64,000 bases of DNA from Chloroflexota bacterium (GTDB lineage: Bacteria; Chloroflexota; UBA11872), in contig JAJDZU010000016.1 of the NCBI GenBank assembly GCA_022824495.1, positions 35,172-99,171 on the forward strand, in the 5' to 3' direction. The number at the start of each line of letters is the position of its first letter. Within the stretch, counting starts at the first letter, position 1. The position numbers and the translations under genes were made by a program. The notes beneath the pieces are model-generated. The model had not been told where the DNA came from. It worked only from the letters and a program-made list of their open reading frames with translations, and searched no databases. This document shows, piece after piece, positions 52,996-60,798 of the stretch.

Positions 52996-55185
52996 CTACG
53001 CCCACTCTCCCGTCGGCTCCGGCCACGGCAACTCCTCCCGCGCCCCGCCATTCGGCCCCCAGCCAAAGTCCGCCCACCCGCGCGACACATACAGCCGCGG
53101 TGCCGGAAATTCGTCGTATAGGTGTACGTGCAGCGGCGCCCCGTCCCGACCGTCACGACCCCGGAACAGCACGTAGCTCCCCCGGTAATCCTCGAACCGC
53201 CCGATCTGCACACAGTCGGCAAACCGCGCCGGGTTCTCGCCAAAAACCTGCGCCGCGTGCTCCAGGGAATCCCGAGCGTCAGGGCCCCGGTCCTCCGGCG
53301 CTGGCGGCCAGATCACGTCGCACCATAGCGGCAGATCTCCCGCGTCTTCAGCGCCGTCAGTCGTCGTCACCCACGTCGGCGTCGACCACGCAAACCCGCC
53401 GTTCGCCTGCGTCACCCGCACGTAGTACCAGGTCTCCCCTGCCAAGGGCGCCGGATCCGTCCAGGCCACGCTCGCATCCAGGCTGCCCGGCAGTTCGGTG
53501 TGCACAAGCCGGTCGCCGCGAATTATGTCAACACGATCGATCCGCGCGGTGCCATGCACCGCCACCCGTAGGTCGACCGACCCATCGCTCGCCACCTCGG
53601 ATCCCGCCGGCTCACCGTTCACCTGCACGTCCAGCAGAATCCGGTCCCCGGTCGTCGCGTACGTCCGCCGCCCAAAAAACGCGTCACGCACGCCCTGCCG
53701 CGTTAGTTCCGGCGCAATCACCGCTGTCAGTGCGCTCCGCACCGAGAACGGACGCCGCGGCGTCTGGCCCTGGCCGAATCGCGGCCACACGTCATACCCC
53801 GGATGCCCTGCGTGCTCGTCCGCCATCCCCACGCTCGCGAACTTGTAGCCGCGCTGCAGTCCCTCGAACACGTACCACTCCGCGTGCTGGTGCATGGCCG
53901 AAATCTCGATCGTGGGCATCACGTCTTCCACACCGTCGCCATACCGCTGCCAATCCGATCGCTGCGCCGCGTGCGACCCGACAAACACCTTCCCGTTGGT
54001 CGCTCGCACAGACTCGATCGTCCCGGCAATCGTGTCCTCGATCACCAGGTCAGCGTCGTCCTCCATGAACCACACTGTCAGATCTCCGGCCGCCCGCCGC
54101 CGCTCCCACGGCGTGCGCTCGTATCCCAGGAACGTCACGAACCGCCCCGGTTCGTGCCACGCCCGCGCCGTGCGTTGCAGCTCCGCCCACATCTTCCGCA
54201 CGTCCAGCACCGGCGGCCGATTGAACGCCCCCGTCGCCCGACCCGGCGTCGAGTAGATGTGGTCCGTCAGGCTGTAGAAATCCAGCCGCGCTTTGTTCCG
54301 CGCGTAGTCGTGATTCCACTCCGCCGTCCCCGTCGCGTCCGCGTAATCCGCGTGGCAGTGCATGTCGCCCCAATAGACCCGCTCGCTGGGCTCCACCTGG
54401 CAACGAATCGGGTTAGAAGCTCCCGACACTGACCCGTCTGTGCTCGTCACCGTCAGCCGATGCACACCCAGCCGGTCGAACCGAATTTCTTCGACCTCAA
54501 CAATCCCCCCGTCGTCTTCCGTCACCGAAGCCCGGGCCAGCTCGACCCCATCCAGGCTCACTCGCAGTTCGCCTACGAATGGCGCTCCTGGATTCGAACT
54601 CGCATCCTCCGCCCGCACGTGCAGCGCAAACGGCTCCTCCAGCCCCACGACCGATGACGCCGTCACTCCCAGCTTCGTCGGCGGCCCCGGCACGATCGAC
54701 GCCGTCACGCAATACGGCAGGTACGTCCAGCTCCCGTCGCCCGCGTGGTCCACCGCCGCGTAGTAGTTGATCCGCTCGATGCTGTACGCCGGTGCCGCGG
54801 TCGGCTCTCCGGCTCCCACCCGCAGCACCACCTCGTCCCCATGCCGAAGCTCACCCCGAACCACCCGCACCTCGCAGAATCGGTTGTCCTTGTACGTCTG
54901 CGCCAGATGAGCCAGATCCAGTTCCGCGTCCCCCTCCGTTTCCACCGTCACGTAATCCCAGCCGCTCGGATCATCAGTCTGGGGCATGTACGCACACGGC
55001 ACGTTCGTCTGGTCGTTCCAGAAACTGATCGCCCCGCCGTCCCGCACCGGCTGATCTCCGCACCGGTAAGTAAACGTCCAGGTCCCCAGGCTCCCCGCCT
55101 CAACCTCAATCGCATGCCCGGGTTCCCCATTGAACGCAACCGTCAAGTCCTCCTGGAAACAGTCATCCCTCGGCAGCTCACCCAC
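52996..55185 (-). CDS. DUF3604/PHP-domain-like metal-dependent protein
   Basis: A 729-residue protein. The first ~260 residues are beta-rich. A PHP-like metal site starts at YWGDMHCHADYADATG (His276, His278), followed by FYSLTDHIYS (Asp308, His309), VFVGSHAAQ and ASVGMADEHAGHPG. These are the DUF3604 hallmarks, a family related to PHP phosphoesterases and common in marine heterotrophs. A final domain of about 170 residues carries a propeller-like ending. It lacks a signal peptide. The substrate is unknown. It lies upstream-to-downstream behind the Gfo/Idh gene but is separated from it by a terminator. Confidence 0.82.
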   Translation of the reverse strand: MGELPRDDCFQEDLTVAFNGEPGHAIEVEAGSLGTWTFTYRCGDQPVRDGGAISFWNDQTNVPCAYMPQTDDPSGWDYVTVETEGDAELDLAHLAQTYKDNRFCEVRVVRGELRHGDEVVLRVGAGEPTAAPAYSIERINYYAAVDHAGDGSWTYLPYCVTASIVPGPPTKLGVTASSVVGLEEPFALHVRAEDASSNPGAPFVGELRVSLDGVELARASVTEDDGGIVEVEEIRFDRLGVHRLTVTSTDGSVSGASNPIRCQVEPSERVYWGDMHCHADYADATGTAEWNHDYARNKARLDFYSLTDHIYSTPGRATGAFNRPPVLDVRKMWAELQRTARAWHEPGRFVTFLGYERTPWERRRAAGDLTVWFMEDDADLVIEDTIAGTIESVRATNGKVFVGSHAAQRSDWQRYGDGVEDVMPTIEISAMHQHAEWYVFEGLQRGYKFASVGMADEHAGHPGYDVWPRFGQGQTPRRPFSVRSALTAVIAPELTRQGVRDAFFGRRTYATTGDRILLDVQVNGEPAGSEVASDGSVDLRVAVHGTARIDRVDIIRGDRLVHTELPGSLDASVAWTDPAPLAGETWYYVRVTQANGGFAWSTPTWVTTTDGAEDAGDLPLWCDVIWPPAPEDRGPDARDSLEHAAQVFGENPARFADCVQIGRFEDYRGSYVLFRGRDGRDGAPLHVHLYDEFPAPRLYVSRGWADFGWGPNGGAREELPWPEPTGEWA

Positions 55186-55248
55186 AACACCCTCCCTCTC
55201 CTTCGTCGCACGCCCACAGATTCATAGACTCGCGGTCCACCCCGGGAG

Positions 55249-55283
55249 AAAAACGAACGCGGGGCGGCCATCGCCGCCCCGCG
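55249..55283 (-). terminator. Rho-independent terminator of the Gfo/Idh/MocA gene
   Basis: On the minus strand, an 11-base GC stem (55258-55268 with 55273-55283) with a 4-base loop is followed 4 bases later by five T at 55253-55249. It ends the transcript of the oxidoreductase gene before the DUF3604 gene. Confidence 0.85.
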
Positions 55284-55373
55284 CCACGTAAACCACTTTC
55301 GCGGTTTTCCGGTTGCCGTGTTCCTGTCGACACACAACAAGCCGATCAAGAGCTCGAAGTCGTCGGATAGGCC

Positions 55374-56420
55374 TTACACCCAACCGTGCTCGATATTCAC
55401 CGGCGATCCCGTCGTCTGGGTCGTCCAGTCGTAACCGGATTCCAGCACCACTTCTTCGTTGGTGATCGCCGACTGCTCCGCCGCGAACAGGATCTCCATG
55501 ATGTGCCGGCCGTACGGACCGTGCGTCGGGGGCTCGATGTTCTGCTCGATGCTGTCCACGAACCCCTTCCACTCGTACTTCATCTCCGCCGGCGGGTCGT
55601 CGAACGGGCGGTCTTCCCACTCGTCGCCCTTGCCCACCCGCACGTAGCGGTCGCCGTGCTGGCTGAAGCGCAATGTCCCGTTCGCGCAGATCACCTGGCA
55701 CGAGTAGTCCGGCGCCCCGTCCGCATAGCCGACGGACACCGCAACGCCCGCCAATCCGTTCTTGTAGCGGATGAACGCCGTCGCCGAGTCGTCGCTGGCC
55801 TGGTAGTGCGCGCGCGTCCCGATCGCCGCCGACACCGACATCGCCTGCGAGCCCATGACCCAGGTCAGCCGGTCCACCACGTGTACGCCGTTGCCCAGCC
55901 ACATCCCGCCGCCGTGGTATCGGCTGCGGTACTGCGGGCGCCGCCCCGCGTGCCCCCAGTTCTTGGACATGTAGCAGACCGCCGTGATCAACGGTCCAAG
56001 CTCGCCCGAGTCCAGGATCGCCTTCGCCGCCAGGCTCGTCCCATAGAAGTGCTGGCTTAGACCCACCATCAGCTTCCGGTCGTTCGCGTCCGCCGCCGCG
56101 ATCATCTCGTCGCACTGCTCCAGGCTGATCGCCATCGGCTTCTCGACCAGCACGTGCTTCCCGGCGTTGAGCGAGTCGATCGTCAACCGGTGATGCAGCT
56201 GATGCCCCAGCACCACCGCCACCGCGTCGATCTCGTCGTCTTGCAGCAATTCCGTGTGAGACGTATAGCCCTTCGGGATGTCGTAGGTCTCCATGTAGTG
56301 CTGCCGCGGCGCCTCAAAGAGATCCGCCACGGCCACGACCTGCACGTTGTCCAGCGACTTGATGGCCTCACAATGCGAGCGGGCAATCCCGCCCAGCCCA
56401 ATGATTCCCACGTTCAACAT
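55374..56420 (-). CDS. Gfo/Idh/MocA family NAD(P)-dependent oxidoreductase
   Basis: A 348-residue sugar or cyclitol dehydrogenase. The Rossmann motif is VGIIGLGGIARSHCEAI and the EKP signature is VLVEKPMAIS. The second domain has GGGMWLGNGVHVVDRLTWV, including the His in GxHxxD that serves in catalysis. It is monocistronic and ends at a strong terminator. It may act with the DegT aminotransferase 2.5 kb away, which is inference. Confidence 0.92.
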   Translation of the reverse strand: MLNVGIIGLGGIARSHCEAIKSLDNVQVVAVADLFEAPRQHYMETYDIPKGYTSHTELLQDDEIDAVAVVLGHQLHHRLTIDSLNAGKHVLVEKPMAISLEQCDEMIAAADANDRKLMVGLSQHFYGTSLAAKAILDSGELGPLITAVCYMSKNWGHAGRRPQYRSRYHGGGMWLGNGVHVVDRLTWVMGSQAMSVSAAIGTRAHYQASDDSATAFIRYKNGLAGVAVSVGYADGAPDYSCQVICANGTLRFSQHGDRYVRVGKGDEWEDRPFDDPPAEMKYEWKGFVDSIEQNIEPPTHGPYGRHIMEILFAAEQSAITNEEVVLESGYDWTTQTTGSPVNIEHGWV

Positions 56421-56538
56421 AGGACCCCGACTCCCTCAGCTACCCCCAACCACACACCCCGCAGCCTAGGCCATTTCACCCTCACCCCGAAACCACGCAG
56501 CAAGACGTCCCGAGTCCTCGAGGCTCCGACTCGCCCAC

Positions 56539-56591
56539 CCGTTCGTGATGAGCCGGCCTGGAGTCCGTGCAGGGTCGCGTCGAACGACCCC
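56539..56591. repeat. REP-like intergenic repeat, copy 1
   Basis: A ~53-base element starting CCGTTCGTGATGAGCCGG and ending GTCGAACGACCCC, an imperfect palindrome (GTG-A/G-TGAG with TCGAACNAC). Two closer copies lie at 60485 and 60566. It lies upstream of the toxin-antitoxin pair. Confidence 0.6.
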
Positions 56592-56644
56592 GTTCGCCCG
56601 TGGCACGATGTCCTGGAACCACAGTTGAATCTGGAGAACCCGAC

Positions 56645-56953
56645 GTGATCCCCGCCGTAGCGGACCGATCTGAAGAACTCCACCAACTCTGCGTTCGCTA
56701 CCGCGTACTGCGTCTTGCACTCTTCGGCTCGGCAGCCAGCGCCAACAACTTTGCCGATGCCAGCGACCTCGACTTCATCGTCGAGTTTCAACCAATACCT
56801 GTTGCCGAATATGCCGACGCCTACTTCGGCCTGCTCGAGTCCCTCCAACAGCTATTCGGCCGCTCGGTAGACCTCGTGGTCGAGTCCGCCATCGAGAATC
56901 CCTATTTCCGGGAGTCGGTCGAAGAAACCAGGACCCCTCTCTATGCGGCGTGA
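56645..56953 (+). CDS. mntA: MntA-type antitoxin (minimal nucleotidyltransferase)
   Basis: A 102-residue MNT-fold protein with the nucleotidyltransferase motif LFGSAASANNFADASDLDF (Gly28-Ser29, Asp41 and Asp43) and a later Asp in GRSVDLVVE. In HepT/MntA systems this protein adenylylates a Tyr of the HEPN toxin to silence it. The start is GTG at 56645 with GGAG 8 bases upstream. Its end overlaps the hepT start by 11 bases. Confidence 0.85.
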   Translation: MIPAVADRSEELHQLCVRYRVLRLALFGSAASANNFADASDLDFIVEFQPIPVAEYADAYFGLLESLQQLFGRSVDLVVESAIENPYFRESVEETRTPLYAA

Positions 56954-57284
56954 GTCCGCTAAGTATCTCTCCGACATTCTGAGTGCCGTCCTGCGACTCC
57001 AGGAGTTCACGTCAGAAAAGAGCTTTGCCGACTACAAGCGCGAGACCATGCTCCGATCCGCCGTCGAGCGCGAGTTCATTGTCATTGGCGAAGCCATCAG
57101 CCAATTGGCCAAAGTCGATGAAATCTCGGTAACGCGGATCGCCCACTACGAACGAATCATCGCCTTCCGCAACGTCCTGGTTCACGGCTACGACATCGTC
57201 GACGACCGGCTGGTGTGGGGTGTGCTCGTATCCAACCTCCCCACGCTCGCGCGAGAGGTCAACGCACTGTTGAAGGACCACTAG
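56943..57284 (+). CDS. hepT: HepT-type HEPN ribonuclease toxin (DUF86)
   Basis: A 113-residue all-helical HEPN protein with the RNase motif R-x4-H-x-Y at Arg76, His81, Tyr83 (FRNVLVHGY). The Tyr is the residue modified by MntA in studied systems. The overlap with the antitoxin gene and the motif identify a HepT/MntA toxin-antitoxin pair, which may stabilise the region or defend against phage. Confidence 0.87.
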   Translation: MRRESAKYLSDILSAVLRLQEFTSEKSFADYKRETMLRSAVEREFIVIGEAISQLAKVDEISVTRIAHYERIIAFRNVLVHGYDIVDDRLVWGVLVSNLPTLAREVNALLKDH

Positions 57285-57421
57285 TCCAACGGCGCGCACC
57301 GGAGATTCAGCAGACAGACCAACGATTAAGCGTCATGCGTCGAAATCCTCGCCCACACAGCGCGTACCCTGTAACCCGTCAGACCATTCGATCCGAGTGC
57401 ACCCCCCCCAAGAGCCGCCCC

Positions 57422-58786
57422 ATGCACAACCCCCACCTCCACCTCCTCATTGACGACCACGAAATCTCTTATCGCCGTGGCCTCACCCGCTTCATCGAGC
57501 GCCCCCACCGCATCCAGCCCGGTCCCGTCCTCACCGCCGACCACCCCTGGGAACAATCCCGCGTCAACCTCTGGGGCTCCGTCTACTGGGACGACCGCGA
57601 AGACTGTTACCGCATGTGGTATCTCGCCGACGACAAGTCCCGTCGCGACCGCTTTCAAAACTCCCTCTGCCACGCCACCTCACCCGACGGCATCACCTGG
57701 ACCCGCGGCGTCTACACCCACGTCGACCATCCCGCCGGCGACGCCACCAGCATCGTCTATGGTGACCGGCAGCAGCCGGAAGTCCGCCGCCTCGGCCCGC
57801 CCACCGTTCTCATCGACCCCCTCGAACCCGATCCCAACCGCCGCTACAAACTTGTCGCCTTCTTCACGGACCAAGCGGAAGACCGCGGCTTCATCGTCGC
57901 CTTCAGCGGCGACGGCATTCATTGGGACCCGGCCCCGAACCGCGTCCACCTGCCCCGCGGCGATCGCACCTGCGTCATGCAGGACTTCCAGCGCGGCGGC
58001 TTTGCCATGACCAGTCGGCGCGACCACGCCGCCCGCGACCGTACCGCCGGCCACGCGCGCCGCCGCGACATCGCCCTCTCGCGCTCCGACGACCTCCTGG
58101 ACTGGACGCCCGCTACCGTCATCGTCGATGCCGACGACGACGACCCGCCTGCCACCGAGTTCTACGGCATGCCCTTTTTCAACTGGGGCAACCAGTACAT
58201 CGGTCTGCTTGAGTACTACGACCCAATCAACGAAATCCTCAACGTCCAGCTCAGCACCAGCCGCGACGGCATCCGCTGGGAACGCGCCGTCTCCCGCCAG
58301 ACCTACTTCGATGTGGGCCCCTCGGACGCCTGGGACAGCACCTGGGTCGCCTTCGGCATGTCCCCGCCCCAGGTCCGCGACGACGAAATGCTCCTCTGGT
58401 ACAGCGGCCGCCCCATGGCCCACCGTCACGAACGCCTCAATATCGGGGCCATCGGAATTGCCCGCGCCCCCCGCGACCGCTTCGCCGGCCTCCGCGCCGG
58501 CCCCGACGGCGGCGAACTCACCACCGACTGGATCCAGGTCGGCGGCCCCAGCCTCCGCCTCAACATCGGCGCCGCCAACGGCCCCGTCTCCGTGGCCGTC
58601 ACCGGCGACGACGCCAACCCCATCCCCGGCTACGCCCACGCCGACTGCGACGCCCAGATCTCCAACGGCGTCGACGTCCCTGTCACCTGGAACGGCTGCG
58701 ACCTCCAACCCCTCCTCGGCCGCCGCGTCCGCCTCCACCTTAGACTCACCTACGCCACCCTCTACGCCTACCGCTTCGCCACCTAA
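57422..58786 (+). CDS. Glycosidase-like five-bladed propeller family protein, paralogue 3
   Basis: A 454-residue protein that aligns along its whole length with paralogue 2 at 50183. Shared stretches include LHLLIDDHE, DDDDPP.TEFYGMP, EYYDP.NEILNVQL, and AGLRAGPDGGELTTDW. The C-terminal beta-sandwich ends TLYAYRFAT. No signal peptide or sure catalytic residue is seen. The ATG at 57422 lacks a Shine-Dalgarno site; the longer open frame upstream covers the hepT end. The sulfatase gene follows 10 bases after the stop. Codons end almost always in C or G, more strongly in C than elsewhere. Confidence 0.75.
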   Translation: MHNPHLHLLIDDHEISYRRGLTRFIERPHRIQPGPVLTADHPWEQSRVNLWGSVYWDDREDCYRMWYLADDKSRRDRFQNSLCHATSPDGITWTRGVYTHVDHPAGDATSIVYGDRQQPEVRRLGPPTVLIDPLEPDPNRRYKLVAFFTDQAEDRGFIVAFSGDGIHWDPAPNRVHLPRGDRTCVMQDFQRGGFAMTSRRDHAARDRTAGHARRRDIALSRSDDLLDWTPATVIVDADDDDPPATEFYGMPFFNWGNQYIGLLEYYDPINEILNVQLSTSRDGIRWERAVSRQTYFDVGPSDAWDSTWVAFGMSPPQVRDDEMLLWYSGRPMAHRHERLNIGAIGIARAPRDRFAGLRAGPDGGELTTDWIQVGGPSLRLNIGAANGPVSVAVTGDDANPIPGYAHADCDAQISNGVDVPVTWNGCDLQPLLGRRVRLHLRLTYATLYAYRFAT

Positions 58787-58796
58787 ACTCCTTCAC

Positions 58797-60461
58797 ATGC
58801 CCAACCGCCCCAACTTCCTGTTCATCACCACCGACCAGCAACGCTGGGACACCCTCCGCTGCGCCGGCAACCCCGCCATCCGCACTCCGCATCTCGACGC
58901 CCTCGCCGCCCGCGGCGTCCGATTCACCCGCGCCTACCCCACCACCCCCATCTGCATGCCCGCCCGCGCCAGCATGATCACCGGCCGCAGCCAGCGCGGA
59001 CACCAGGTCTTCGAGCACGAAATCAACCTCAACGAGAACATCCCCGTCCTGGGCGACGCCCTCCACGAAGTCGGCTACGCCACCGCCCTCTTCGGCAAAC
59101 CCCACTTCAAAGTCTGGGAAATCGAGGACGCCCTCCCCGAACACCCACCCGCCGGCGCCGCCGTCGACCCAAACGACGGCCTCTGGCACGGCCCCTACTA
59201 CGGCTTCGACCACGTTGCCCACTTCACCGGCCACCGCAAGCCCAGCGGCCACTGGCGCGTCTGGCTCGAACGCGAACACCCCGACAGCATCGCCCTTTGG
59301 GAACCCGAAGCCTCGCCTAGGCCACCCGTCCGCCCCGGCGCCTGGCACAACGCCATCCCCAAGGAACACCACCACACCCACTACTTCGCCGACCAACTCA
59401 TCGACTGGCTCGACACCCGCGCTCAGTCCGACGAATCCGACCCCTTCTTCGCCTGGCTCTCCTTCCCCGACCCCCACGGCCCCTTCTGCCCGCCCGCCCC
59501 CTACAGCGACTTGTACGACCCCGCCGACATGCCCCTCCCCGTCCCCGCCGCCGACGACTTCGACCTCAAACCGCCCCACTACCGCTGGTCAGTCGACGGC
59601 AAACACTCCTGGTACGGCGGCGGCATCTCCGGCGAGCAGACCGACGACAACCGCCGCCAGGTCCGCGCCCTCTACTACGGCATGATCACCTTCATCGACG
59701 ACATGATCGGCCGCGTCCTCCAGGCTCTCCAGCGCCACGGCCTCGCCCACAACACCCACGTCATCTTCACCTCCGATCACGGCGAAATGATCGACGACCA
59801 CGGCCAGGGCGGAAAGCCCCCCGTGACCTACGAATCCGTCATCCGCGTCCCCATGCTTTGGGCCGGACCCGACATCCCCGCCGACCGCGTCCACCACGGC
59901 CCCACCACCCACCTCGACCTCGTTCCCACCGTCATCGACCTCGCCAACGCTCCGCCCCTCCCCGGCATGGAAGGCCGCTCCTTCGCCCCCCTTTTGCATG
60001 GCCAAGCCGACACCCACCGCGACGCCGTCATCGTCGAGCGCATCGGCGTCGAACGCCACACCAGCGAGCCCATCATCCGCCAGAAAATCCTCGTCACCCC
60101 GCGCTACAAGCTCGCCCACTACGGCTCCGCCATGCCCGGTGAGCTATACGACTTGGAAACCGACCCCGAAGAATTCATCAACCTCTGGAACGACCCCGCC
60201 CACGCCCACATCCGGGCCCAACTCACCGAACGCCTCCTCACCGAAATCATCGACGACGAACTCGGCGACCCCGTCAACATCTTCCTCCGCCAGCCCCTCA
60301 GTCCCTTCGGCTCCTTCCGCGACCCAGACCTCCGCCAGCCCACCGAGTCCTACCGCCGCCGCACCCTCAGCGCCACCTCCCGCCTCTACAAGAAAAAAGA
60401 CCCCCGCATGCTCCAAAACGAACACCTCGCCGAACAACGCCAGCAGTCCGAAGACCCCTAG
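58797..60461 (+). CDS. Type I sulfatase (formylglycine-dependent family)
   Basis: A 554-residue sulfatase of the alkaline phosphatase superfamily. The catalytic Cys53 is in the CxPxR motif (ICMPARASM), which would be matured to formylglycine. Metal residues are in FITTDQQRW and TSDHGEMIDDHG. ELYDLETDPEEFINL near the end is typical. There is no signal peptide, so it is probably cytoplasmic, or exported in an unusual way. No formylglycine-generating enzyme is in the window. It is cotranscribed with propeller paralogue 3, which suggests a sulfated sugar substrate. No Shine-Dalgarno site is visible. Confidence 0.92.
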   Translation: MPNRPNFLFITTDQQRWDTLRCAGNPAIRTPHLDALAARGVRFTRAYPTTPICMPARASMITGRSQRGHQVFEHEINLNENIPVLGDALHEVGYATALFGKPHFKVWEIEDALPEHPPAGAAVDPNDGLWHGPYYGFDHVAHFTGHRKPSGHWRVWLEREHPDSIALWEPEASPRPPVRPGAWHNAIPKEHHHTHYFADQLIDWLDTRAQSDESDPFFAWLSFPDPHGPFCPPAPYSDLYDPADMPLPVPAADDFDLKPPHYRWSVDGKHSWYGGGISGEQTDDNRRQVRALYYGMITFIDDMIGRVLQALQRHGLAHNTHVIFTSDHGEMIDDHGQGGKPPVTYESVIRVPMLWAGPDIPADRVHHGPTTHLDLVPTVIDLANAPPLPGMEGRSFAPLLHGQADTHRDAVIVERIGVERHTSEPIIRQKILVTPRYKLAHYGSAMPGELYDLETDPEEFINLWNDPAHAHIRAQLTERLLTEIIDDELGDPVNIFLRQPLSPFGSFRDPDLRQPTESYRRRTLSATSRLYKKKDPRMLQNEHLAEQRQQSEDP

Positions 60462-60484
60462 TTCTCGCTAGCCGTGGGCGCTCA

Positions 60485-60537
60485 CCGTTCGTGGTGAGCC
60501 GGGCCTGAGTCCCCGAAGGCCCGCGTCGAACCACCCC
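60485..60537. repeat. REP-like intergenic repeat, copy 2
   Basis: A ~53-base element beginning CCGTTCGTGGTGAGCCGG and ending GTCGAACCACCCC. It can fold through GTGGT...ACCAC. It lies in the 337-base gap between the sulfatase and the MBL gene, which holds only repeats. Confidence 0.65.
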
Positions 60538-60565
60538 ACTCCGCCACAATCGTGCTCATCGCTTA

Positions 60566-60618
60566 CCGTTCGTGGTGAGCCGACCCGGAATCCCTCGGAG
60601 GCCCGTGTCAAACCACCC
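60566..60618. repeat. REP-like intergenic repeat, copy 3
   Basis: A direct copy of the preceding element 81 bases downstream, beginning CCGTTCGTGGTGAGCCG and ending GTCAAACCACCC. Confidence 0.65.
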
Positions 60619-60644
60619 TCCGACCTCCCAATCTCACGGCCACC

Positions 60645-60680
60645 CCCGTCATCCCGGCGTCTTCAGCCGGGACCCAGCAG
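60645..60680. repeat. Short palindromic intergenic element
   Basis: CCGTCATCCCGGC and GCCGGGACCCAG frame a 7-base stem (TCCCGGC/GCCGGGA, 60652-60658 with 60666-60672). The form is like the widespread CGTCAT-type bacterial intergenic repeats. The rest of the gap to 60798 shows no gene. Confidence 0.45.
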
Positions 60681-60798
60681 CAGCCAGCCCCTTGAGCGCA
60701 CCCAAGCCGCCCCTGGCTCCCGATCACCCGGGCTCACTTCGCCTCCCTTCCCCTATTCCCGTACCCTTCCCCCAACCCCTAAAGCACCCCAAAAACCC

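Noticed and set aside
55222..56115. A 297-codon minus-strand open frame
   Set aside because: It is another frame of the Gfo/Idh/MocA gene at 55374 with arginine/glycine-rich translation.
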